Of a stretch of 59,704 bases of DNA, positions 1 to 7,479 are shown piece after piece. Location of the stretch: contig CAJTAL010000026.1 of NCBI GenBank assembly GCA_910574285.1, forward strand, positions 1-59,704, written 5' to 3'. The notes beneath the pieces were generated by a model. The model was not told where the DNA came from and did no database searches. It saw only the letters and a program-made list of their open reading frames with translations. How positions within the stretch are numbered: the first letter of the stretch is position 1; the number at the start of each line of letters is the position of its first letter. This DNA comes from Lachnospiraceae bacterium. Lineage in GTDB: Bacteria > Bacillota > Clostridia > Lachnospirales > Lachnospiraceae. The position numbers and the translations under genes were made by a program.

Positions 1-122
1 ACTTGCTCATTAGGAGAAACTACAAAGAAGGCACAGAAAAATCCTGTGCCGATGAAAAGATGATATAAATTTTAGAATGACAAACACTATATATTGTGGT
101 TGCTTTGATTAAGTTGTTAACA

Positions 123-148
123 TTGATATATATATATATATATATCAA
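123..148. repeat. Perfect palindromic (TA)n tract in the leader of the epimerase gene
   Basis: A 26-base perfect palindrome consists of TTGA, a run of alternating TA, and TCAA, ending just before the ribosome binding site of the epimerase. Dinucleotide tracts of this kind can slip in length, and the palindrome could fold or be bound by a protein. Role unknown. Confidence 0.6.
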
Positions 149-152
149 GGGG

Positions 153-1322
153 ATGATTTTTTTGGATGAACGTATATTAATAACCGGAGGCGCTGGCTTT
201 ATAGGAAGATCATTATCTGTCAGGCTTCTCAAAAGTGGATATACTGTAACAGTTATCGATAATTTAGATCCTCAGGTTCATGGAAAAAATCCTGATTTGA
301 AATTTTTTAAACATAATAAAATTAAATTTATCCATGGCTCTATTTTGAATCATGATCTACTGGGACAAGCGATACAGAATCAAGACTATATCATTCATTT
401 GGCTGCACATACAGCTACAGGACAATCCATGTACAGAATTGCAGAAGATACAAGTATAAATGTATTGGGAATGGCAAAACTGATGGACTATATTGTAAAC
501 AATTCCCATAGCATTCAAAAGATTATAATAGCATCCTCCAGAGCAGTATACGGCGAAGGTGCTTATCATTGTCCACATTGCGGAAAAATTCCTAAGCCGA
601 AAAGGATATCTGAAAATTTAGAAAAAGGACTGTTTGAATTATTTTGTCCATATTGTGGCACACAGTTAATACCGCAGCCTACCGATGAAGAGTGCATATT
701 GAATCCATTGTCAATATATGGTGCATCGAAAGTATCTATAGAATACATAGCTTCTTTATCAGGAACGGTTGCTAAAATTCCCATAACGATTTTGCGTTAT
801 CAGAATGTTTACGGTCCAGGACAGGCTTTAGGGAATCCATACACGGGAATACTTTCTGTTTTTGGAACATGTTTACTAAATAAAGCTCCTATATCTGTTT
901 TTGAAGATGGGCAAGAATCCCGAGACTTTATATATATTGATGATGCTATAAATGCTACTCTAAGTGCTTTAAAAAGCGAATCAACAAATAACCAAGTATA
1001 TAATATTGGAACGGGAATCCGTACATCTATTTGTGAAGTGGCTGCATTGTTAATAAAAGAATTCGATTCACATTCAGAATATATGATAAACGGTAAATAC
1101 CGTATTGGTGATATTAGGCATAATTTTGCAGATACTTCAAAAGCTTTTCGAGATTTTGGTTTTACATCCCAAATTTCTTTGGACAAAGGCATTCAGAAAT
1201 TTATTTCGTGGTTCTCCAAACAGGAAATTCCACAGAATAATTTAATGATGTCAATCAAAGAAATGGAAGGTAAAAACATACTGAAAGGAGGGAGGCAGAG
1301 ATCATGTATACCACAAAATTGA
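153..1322 (+). CDS. NAD-dependent nucleotide-sugar epimerase/dehydratase with zinc-ribbon insert
   Basis: Short-chain dehydrogenase-type sugar epimerase of about 389 residues. The Rossmann motif GGAGFIG is at residues 12-18 and the SIYGASK stretch carries the catalytic Tyr-x3-Lys. Between them are two CxxC pairs (CPHC and CPYC) that would form a zinc ribbon; from memory this insert is seen in dTDP-L-rhamnose 4-epimerase-like proteins, so a deoxysugar substrate is likely but unproven. The AAGGGG ribosome site touches the ATG at 153, so the in-frame TTG at 162, nine bases downstream of it, may be the true start. It overlaps the next gene by 19 bases, so the two form an operon for cell-surface glycan synthesis. 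Confidence 0.85.
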   Translation: MIFLDERILITGGAGFIGRSLSVRLLKSGYTVTVIDNLDPQVHGKNPDLKFFKHNKIKFIHGSILNHDLLGQAIQNQDYIIHLAAHTATGQSMYRIAEDTSINVLGMAKLMDYIVNNSHSIQKIIIASSRAVYGEGAYHCPHCGKIPKPKRISENLEKGLFELFCPYCGTQLIPQPTDEECILNPLSIYGASKVSIEYIASLSGTVAKIPITILRYQNVYGPGQALGNPYTGILSVFGTCLLNKAPISVFEDGQESRDFIYIDDAINATLSALKSESTNNQVYNIGTGIRTSICEVAALLIKEFDSHSEYMINGKYRIGDIRHNFADTSKAFRDFGFTSQISLDKGIQKFISWFSKQEIPQNNLMMSIKEMEGKNILKGGRQRSCIPQN

Positions 1323-2476
1323 CTAATTATTTTCACAGTTTTGTAATTCCCTATCATTCTAATAAAGAACTTCTGTTAAGAAGTCTAAGAATGCTCATTG
1401 ACACTTTACCATCTAATATTTCAAAAGAAATTATTATAGTAGCAAATAATCGAGACAAAAGTGAAACTATGTTAGATATTCCCTTTCAAGATTGCCGTGT
1501 AATTTCAGTAGAACAGGATCTGCTTTATGCACGGGCTGTTAATATCGGTGTTAACTCTTGTAACGGAGATATTGTAACTTTGTGTGATGAAGATATTTTT
1601 TATTTGCCTGGATGGTATGAACCATTATTTGAAAAGTTTATATCCTCAGACAAAATCGGAAGCGTAAGTTGCAAAATGCTGAATCCTTGTGATAATACTA
1701 TTTTGGATTTTGGAATTGATTTTGCACTATATAATAATGTCCATCCAACGCGCGGGCTTCCATGGAATCATCCCTATGCTATGTTTGACAGAGAAGTTCA
1801 AGCTTTTTGCAGTGCGATTCTAATGACTGCACCAAATATATTTAAAAAAATAAATGGAATGGATCCCTGTATGGCTTATGTATGCTGCGACACAGACTTT
1901 GGTATAAAAATTAATCAACAAGGAATGGAAAACTGGGTAGTATATTCATCTATGATTTATCATAAAGGTATAAGTTCTATAAATAATATCAAAAGTACCC
2001 GTTATTCTTACCTCGCTTCGGATGCAAGAGCCATGTTTTATGCAAAAGATTATTCTTTGTTGAAAATAAACTTGCCGGAGTGGCTAAAAACAACCGTACA
2101 GATATTTTGCAAAACTCATAAGCTTTTCCAAAGATATATCCTTGTAAATCTATCAAGTTATACAAGCGCAGAATGGTTTATAGATAATATTAAGGAAATA
2201 CTTAGCATTGAATATCTGTCAGTTTACACTTATAATCCATATGAAAGGCAATCTGCATTTATAGAACTGTATGACAGAATATCCTTAAATTTGATTGATA
2301 GTATAGGGCCGATTATTTATTTTGTCGATGAAGTAAAATGTCTACGTCAAAATGCTATCTGGAAATGTCTACGTGATACAGGCAACGATATTGCTATAGA
2401 TATAAATGGCAGCATATTAAGTTTTAATGAAATAGATTCGCTTTACGCAAATATACCTCCGCTCCCTGTCCGATAG
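1304..2476 (+). CDS. Family 2 glycosyltransferase
   Basis: Cytoplasmic GT-A fold glycosyltransferase of 390 residues. The N-terminal half shows the nucleotide-binding beta strand (HSFVIPYHSN) and an acidic metal-binding DED at residues 95-97. A loop with HP and W residues around 145-160 probably shapes the acceptor site. The C-terminal 140 residues match no family I recognise. A strong GGAGG site precedes the ATG, inside the end of the epimerase gene, so translation is coupled. It should transfer the sugar made by its neighbour onto a surface polysaccharide. Donor and acceptor cannot be told from sequence. Confidence 0.85.
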   Translation: MYTTKLTNYFHSFVIPYHSNKELLLRSLRMLIDTLPSNISKEIIIVANNRDKSETMLDIPFQDCRVISVEQDLLYARAVNIGVNSCNGDIVTLCDEDIFYLPGWYEPLFEKFISSDKIGSVSCKMLNPCDNTILDFGIDFALYNNVHPTRGLPWNHPYAMFDREVQAFCSAILMTAPNIFKKINGMDPCMAYVCCDTDFGIKINQQGMENWVVYSSMIYHKGISSINNIKSTRYSYLASDARAMFYAKDYSLLKINLPEWLKTTVQIFCKTHKLFQRYILVNLSSYTSAEWFIDNIKEILSIEYLSVYTYNPYERQSAFIELYDRISLNLIDSIGPIIYFVDEVKCLRQNAIWKCLRDTGNDIAIDINGSILSFNEIDSLYANIPPLPVR

Positions 2477-2485
2477 AACAGGGAG
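2462..2485. terminator. Hairpin between convergent genes
   Basis: An 8-bp perfect stem (CTCCCTGT/ACAGGGAG) with an 8-base loop spans the stop codon of the glycosyltransferase and the gap before the convergent STAND gene. There is no clear U-run on either strand, so the terminator role is only probable. Confidence 0.35.
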
Positions 2486-2495
2486 TGATGAGTGT

Positions 2496-5400
2496 CTATA
2501 TGCTAGGATAATTCTCCGTATTATCGTCAGAATGAATAATAGATTTTGCATGATATTTTTTTTGATATGTAGTATATTCTTCATCTGTCATATTTAAGAT
2601 TTTGTCTAACATTACCTTATCTTTCTTTATGAAAAAAGATAAAGCGTCTCTGGGATAAGATTTTATTTTGCTTAATAAATCATCAACTAAAATTTCTAGC
2701 ACAAAATCTTTTTGGGCCATATTAGAACCTTTAATGTATAAATACGATGCCTTATATTCCACCAAACTTTTTTCATACTCATGTTTATAATAATATATTT
2801 TCCCCATCAAAAACTGGTTGTAAGCTATATTATCAGAGCCAAAAGAACGTGTTTCACTGATAGATATGTGTAATTCTTTCGCAGCGGTTGTGTAATCCTT
2901 TTCCTCCAGCATATAATACATCGCCAGTGCGGTATGAAAAAACTTGCTAAAGAAAAAGCGATACTCTGTGAAATCTCCTGCGTCAATATAATCTAACCCG
3001 TCCTGTACCAGTTTCGGTATCTCTGACCGTACTCTTTTAACAAAACATATTCTAATTTTTCGTTGAATATTATGAAGTGTCATCAATTCAATTTGATTAT
3101 TATCTACAATTTCACATGATTTCTCACAATCACATAGAAAAATATCTTTTTCACAACATCTGTAATAGTAATAACTTGCTTTATCATATAATGCTTCTGC
3201 ATAATACTGTTTATTTGATAATAATGCAGAATAGTTAAGGGCATTTTCAATATAAGTATCTCTTAAAATCATCGATTTATGATCTGGAAAATGGTTATAT
3301 GCGATTGACAGTCTATTATACATAAATGCAACTGTTTCTAATAGTTTTTCATTTGGGCATGTTTTATAAATATGCTCATATTCTGATAAATATTTTTGAT
3401 AAATTTCTATGACTTTTCTGTATTCTGCATTATGATGAAAGCTTTCACAAATTGCAAATAGTATTTTTGAGAAATTACTAATGTTTATATTTGTTTTCGT
3501 ATCTTGCTTTTCCAAAAAAGTATAAAATTTTTTAAAAAAAGGAAGCGCAAAATTACCACCGAACCTTTCTCTGACTTTTGTACATATTCCAAGTGCTGCA
3601 TTAATACATGTAGTCTGGTCTTCATATTGATTCCAACATCGAATCAGCAACCCTGCGCTTAATTCTTCATATTTTAAAAAAAGTTTATAGGAAATTTCAT
3701 TATTTATCCCATTATAAATCAATTCCATTTTTTCATCAGGAGTTAAATCTTTTCGGTTTAATCTAATTAATGAACATGCCAATGAATAGTCTGCTGAAAA
3801 ATCAATAAGTTCTTTTTTTTGCAATGTTTTGATTGAAGAATACAAGCAATCCGCTGAAAAATTTTCAAAATAGTTTTCAATTAAATCGTGTTCAAACAAA
3901 TATTTTACCATACCTTTTATTCTTACACTACGAATAAAATGATAGTCTTCTAACAAGCCGATATAAGGTTTATAGCAGCCGAGCATCAGAAGTTCTTCAT
4001 GAGTCAGTTTACAGAAAATATGAAGACAAGATAAAATATACAGCAGTTTTTTTTCGACATTTTTTGTTTGAATTTTTTTCATTCCTTTTGTTAGTATGAA
4101 TGAAATCATATTTTCCCATCGCTCTTGAATAGATGATTTTAATTGTACCGGAAAATCGTCTATTATTTCTAAAAATTCATGATGATTTTTTATAATAAAA
4201 TTGTCGCCTGAGTAGGATACTATAAATTTTGTCTGGGTTATATGTTCAGCAAAATATTTTATGTAATATGGATTATAGTTAACTTTGCATATTAGTTTGC
4301 ATAAATAATCATCAAATGTTTCCTCTCGTATATTTAATAATTGTTTTATGTATAAGAGAGCAGACCCTTCCTCCATTCCTCTAATATATGTAGGCACTGT
4401 TTCATAGACATCGCTATCTTTTAGTTTTTCTAATAAATTCAACACTTTTTGAGCTGGCTTATTATGAGTAATATAATCTTCATTTATTGTTATTAACAGT
4501 GCGACAGAATAATTACGATTAGTATTCTTAACATACATAATCAAGCTTTCAAGAAATTCGCACATTTCTTTATCATAATATTGAATATTATCAATAATAA
4601 TAGCATACTTTTGCGCCAGAAGTTTTTCAAAGATTAATTCTCCATATTTTTTTATAAACCAACTACAATCCAGATTATGTTGCTGTAATAAGTGCAATAA
4701 CTTTATGGCAGGATGAATATTAGAAGGCAAATTAACCATCTCATTCGGAACATCATATTTAGTAAATAGTGGATCTAATATCTCTTCATTAATATTATAT
4801 AGTACATATATGATTTCCTTGATGATCGCTAAACTATTTTCCGTAGTGATTCCTGTAAAATTCAAAATTTTGTAATGATGTTTAAGTAGTATAGATGTAG
4901 ATTCTTCTAATATTCTGGTTTTCCCTACCCCACTCGTGCCACGACACCAAAAAGCAATTAACCTTTTTGAAGAATTCATTGCTTTATCAAATCGGAGCAG
5001 AATATTTTCATAGTCTGCTCCAATTAATTGTGTCTTTCCTATACGATGACATTCGACAATCTGTGGATTAGTGTTTTTAGCATGCTTTTGTACATTGTTG
5101 TCAAAACGGACTTGTATGTCTGGTAATTGGAGTTTTGTGCGGTAAGATTTAACGCGAAAATTATATACTTTTGTGAATACTTCGTTTGGCCCAATAGTGA
5201 TTTCGTCACATATGTTATCAATAAAACTTGGTGTAAAATTTTTTTCCAAATACTCAAAACAATAAATATCTTTATTTGTATTATCTATTTGAAGATGGAT
5301 TTTCACTTTGTTTGATATATTATTGTTGATAATAAATATATATTCACTGATAATATCGTTATGTTCGATTTCTTTTATTGAAGAGCCAAAAATGATATCG

Positions 5401-5963
5401 TTCTCAAGTACATTCAAAAATGGATTTTTCATGGTGAGTTTATAAACCGTTGGTATTGCCTCCGTTTTGATTATCTCAAATTTAGATGGAAGGTCAGGTA
5501 CCTGAGAAAAATATTCTCGTGTTCTGTTATTTGCTAAAAGCAGATTTTCTAGAACTACATCGTCGATAAAGTGTACTTTTTTATCGTTTATTTGAGAATA
5601 ATAGCAGATTTTTTTCTTTGCATTGTCATTAATTGGCGATACAGAAAAGAAGTATATTTCGTTAGCATTACATAACTGTGCCATTACAAGAGTAGGAGCG
5701 ATTACTTTTAATGCAATTGGCTCCTTGTAATTTTTACATTCTGCCCATATAGTTCGTCCGTCATTGTGCGTCCAAAAATCCTTATTACCATCATGTGTAG
5801 TATTTGTAGGAAACCAGGTTGATTTAGGATATATACTTTCCAAAAGTTTAAAAACCATTTCCTCAAATATGTTCCCATCATGGCTTTTGTATATTTCGTT
5901 ATTATTAGAATTATTTTTAACATTGATGAAAATATTATTAAAACTATCTTCTAAGTAGTACAT
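2496..5963 (-). CDS. Mrr-like nuclease fused to STAND NTPase and helical repeats (candidate antiphage protein)
   Basis: 1155 residues. Residues 30-110 look like a PD-(D/E)xK restriction-type nuclease: E34, D62 in GNKDFW, and E75/K77 in AECKNY. Residues 180-290 are predicted mostly beta. A P-loop NTPase follows, with Walker A GTSGVGKT at 342-349 and Walker B AIIIDN at 454-459. From about residue 700 to the end the protein is helical with TPR-like aromatic and alanine spacing. A nuclease-STAND-repeat order is that of Avs-type and related antiviral sensors, in which the repeats recognise a viral protein and the nuclease then destroys DNA. This protein is shorter than the classical Avs families, so target and relationship are open. 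It lies 14 bases after an acyltransferase gene and is probably co-transcribed with it. Base composition is AT-rich like the rest of this cluster, which suggests transfer. Confidence 0.75.
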   Translation of the reverse strand: MYYLEDSFNNIFINVKNNSNNNEIYKSHDGNIFEEMVFKLLESIYPKSTWFPTNTTHDGNKDFWTHNDGRTIWAECKNYKEPIALKVIAPTLVMAQLCNANEIYFFSVSPINDNAKKKICYYSQINDKKVHFIDDVVLENLLLANNRTREYFSQVPDLPSKFEIIKTEAIPTVYKLTMKNPFLNVLENDIIFGSSIKEIEHNDIISEYIFIINNNISNKVKIHLQIDNTNKDIYCFEYLEKNFTPSFIDNICDEITIGPNEVFTKVYNFRVKSYRTKLQLPDIQVRFDNNVQKHAKNTNPQIVECHRIGKTQLIGADYENILLRFDKAMNSSKRLIAFWCRGTSGVGKTRILEESTSILLKHHYKILNFTGITTENSLAIIKEIIYVLYNINEEILDPLFTKYDVPNEMVNLPSNIHPAIKLLHLLQQHNLDCSWFIKKYGELIFEKLLAQKYAIIIDNIQYYDKEMCEFLESLIMYVKNTNRNYSVALLITINEDYITHNKPAQKVLNLLEKLKDSDVYETVPTYIRGMEEGSALLYIKQLLNIREETFDDYLCKLICKVNYNPYYIKYFAEHITQTKFIVSYSGDNFIIKNHHEFLEIIDDFPVQLKSSIQERWENMISFILTKGMKKIQTKNVEKKLLYILSCLHIFCKLTHEELLMLGCYKPYIGLLEDYHFIRSVRIKGMVKYLFEHDLIENYFENFSADCLYSSIKTLQKKELIDFSADYSLACSLIRLNRKDLTPDEKMELIYNGINNEISYKLFLKYEELSAGLLIRCWNQYEDQTTCINAALGICTKVRERFGGNFALPFFKKFYTFLEKQDTKTNINISNFSKILFAICESFHHNAEYRKVIEIYQKYLSEYEHIYKTCPNEKLLETVAFMYNRLSIAYNHFPDHKSMILRDTYIENALNYSALLSNKQYYAEALYDKASYYYYRCCEKDIFLCDCEKSCEIVDNNQIELMTLHNIQRKIRICFVKRVRSEIPKLVQDGLDYIDAGDFTEYRFFFSKFFHTALAMYYMLEEKDYTTAAKELHISISETRSFGSDNIAYNQFLMGKIYYYKHEYEKSLVEYKASYLYIKGSNMAQKDFVLEILVDDLLSKIKSYPRDALSFFIKKDKVMLDKILNMTDEEYTTYQKKYHAKSIIHSDDNTENYPSI

Positions 5964-5977
5964 AATCGCTCACTTTT

Positions 5978-6523
5978 TTATTGGATATTCTCCCATTTTT
6001 GAGTTGAGGGATTATATTTTTTAATAACTCTTGCCGGAATACCTACTGCAACACAATAAGCAGGTATATCTTTAGTCACAACGGAATTTGCGCCAATAAC
6101 CGCATGCTTTCCAATAGTAACCCCTTTTATTATCTTTACCCCGACTCCTAAAAAGGCATAATCTCCGATTTTGGTACTCCCAATTTTAAGTTTTTGCTCC
6201 AAAATTCCAGATTGTATACTATTATACTCGTGTTCTACGTCTGTAATAAAAACATCAGATGATATTACAACATGTTTTCCTATCTTAACAGAATTTGCAC
6301 AAAATATTTGACAGTGTTGTTCTGCATGCATGAAATCATTAATATAAATTCTAGGACAATACTTATAAGCACCTTTATGTGTAATTGCTTCCATGCGCAA
6401 TCCCTGATCAAAAAAAACGGAATTGCCTATATATATATGTTTTTTTCCTGTTACTTTAAAAGGTTTATAAATAATAGATTTTTTTCCCCAATTGCCATAT
6501 TGTAACAAATTTACATACTTCAT
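5978..6523 (-). CDS. Hexapeptide-repeat O-acyltransferase
   Basis: 181-residue left-handed beta-helix acyltransferase of the maltose/surface-sugar O-acetyltransferase type. Isoleucine-rich hexapeptide repeats (IGDYAF, VTIGKH, AVIGANS) run from about residue 25 to 165. The DVEH histidine near residue 117 is the likely catalytic base, and GIPARVIK closes the domain. Such enzymes transfer acetyl from acetyl-CoA to a sugar hydroxyl of an exported glycan. It is the first gene of the leftward pair with the STAND protein; whether that link is functional or just positional is not known. Confidence 0.85.
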   Translation of the reverse strand: MKYVNLLQYGNWGKKSIIYKPFKVTGKKHIYIGNSVFFDQGLRMEAITHKGAYKYCPRIYINDFMHAEQHCQIFCANSVKIGKHVVISSDVFITDVEHEYNSIQSGILEQKLKIGSTKIGDYAFLGVGVKIIKGVTIGKHAVIGANSVVTKDIPAYCVAVGIPARVIKKYNPSTQKWENIQ

Positions 6524-6533
6524 GACAGCACCA

Positions 6534-6585
6534 TATATCTTTTTTTGTATGTATGGAAAGAATATATCTTTTTTGTATACATATT
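6534..6585 (-). repeat. Direct repeat in the leader of the acyltransferase-STAND operon
   Basis: On the minus strand the sequence ATACAAAAAAGATATAT occurs twice (one copy with one more A), about 28 bases apart and ending 11 bases before the acyltransferase start. It could be an operator or just an AT-rich duplication. The rest of 6586-6890 is AT-rich and shows only a small CCGG hairpin near 6604. Confidence 0.4.
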
Positions 6586-6900
6586 TTCTCTAAACTCCTA
6601 ATCCGGATAAGCCGGAACTAACATTTTGTCAGAATGTGCAAGTTTTCACTTTTAAGTGCCCAAAAAAGTAAATATAATTATAGCACATCATCTAATTTTT
6701 TCATAATTTTTAAAGTAAAAAACTCCAAATTATTTTCAGACAATGGATAATATTTAATTATCCTCTGTTTATACTCCTCCTTTATTTTATGCCTATCATA
6801 CAATTTTTTCCAGCTTATGACAAACCCTCTACATCATATCCCACTCTTGTTACATCGTATTCAAAAAAATGTTAAATTTTATCAAACACCGTCAGTTTTT

Positions 6901-7152
6901 GGCAAGTTAAATATAGGTATGATGGTAGGCAGGAGCCAAAGGAACGGTATTGATTGTTTGGATTGATCTTTAAACGCTGGTACATACTGGGTAACGACCA
7001 CAGGAGGGTCGACAAACCTTCCAGAGGATCAACTATATGGCGTGTTAGTTGTTCTATCTGGTATAGCAAGATTCTTTATTGTTTATAGTACACATGAAAT
7101 CTATGCAACTATTTTTACAAACAATAAACGGTATCCTTGGCGTAAAATCTAA
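6901..7152 (+). pseudogene. Orphan tail-fibre tip fragment
   Basis: Eighty-four codons in one frame match the C-terminal part of the prophage tail fibre (18039-19478): GKLNIGMMVGRSQ, NGIDCLD, SLNAGTYWV, and LYGVLVVLSG in place of IYGMLIVLSG. It has one internal TGA at 6964 and ends naturally in PWRKI, a usual fibre end. Similarity starts abruptly at TGGCAAG, the same codon at which the prophage's own alternative cassette starts. There is no start codon or ribosome site. It is either a remnant of an older prophage or a stored alternative tip. Confidence 0.8.
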
Positions 7153-7186
7153 ATCAAAGGAATCAAAGGGGCTTTTCTAAAAACGG

Positions 7187-7215
7187 TTGAAATCCAATAA
7201 GTGACGTGCTAGAAT
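7187..7215 (+). promoter_or_regulatory. Promoter of a putative antisense antitoxin RNA
   Basis: TTGAAA and TAGAAT are separated by exactly 17 bases. Placement and downstream sequence match the promoter at 15869-15897 inside the prophage. Confidence 0.6.
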
Positions 7216-7221
7216 AAAGGA

Positions 7222-7320
7222 AAGGGAAGCCAAAGAAGCGGCCTACCCTTACAATGACTAAGTTACACCGCTAAAAGCGGCATGCCGTCACTATTGGCAA
7301 TAGTGGCGGCTATTTCTTTC
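7222..7320 (+). ncRNA. Putative type I antitoxin RNA (fossil locus)
   Basis: About 100 nt would be made from the promoter just upstream. It begins with a small GC stem-loop (GCC...GGC), as does its counterpart at 15904, and ends in a strong hairpin (GCCGTCACTATT/AATAGTGGCGGC, 7284-7310) followed by TATTTCTTT. The 3' end overlaps the 3' end of a small hydrophobic ORF on the other strand, which is the layout of TxpA/RatA-type type I toxin-antitoxin pairs. Confidence 0.5.
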
Positions 7321-7456
7321 CCCTAAAAATCTGACACAGCAGACTGATAAGGGCAACGATGAACGTACAGAATAAAAAGAAATCTTTATATCGTTCTCTG
7401 ACTGCTTTCTTAAACCTGCATGGATTCTCCGGCTCGGAAAAGTTCTGTAGTTTTAA
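7310..7456 (-). pseudogene. Decayed small hydrophobic toxin ORF
   Basis: An open frame of 48 codons ends in a hydrophobic stretch (FFLFCTFIVALISLLCQIF) followed by RGKK and a stop. This matches the hydrophobic helix plus basic tail of holin-like type I toxins such as the one at 15992. No ATG, GTG or TTG is present in a useful position, so it is probably dead. Confidence 0.45.
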
Positions 7457-7479
7457 TCAAACGCTAAAGCAAGATATTT

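Noticed and set aside
30-50. Hairpin GGCACAG...CTGTGCC at the left edge
   Set aside because: Seven-base stem but no U-run on either strand, and the neighbouring gene is outside the window, so a terminator cannot be claimed.
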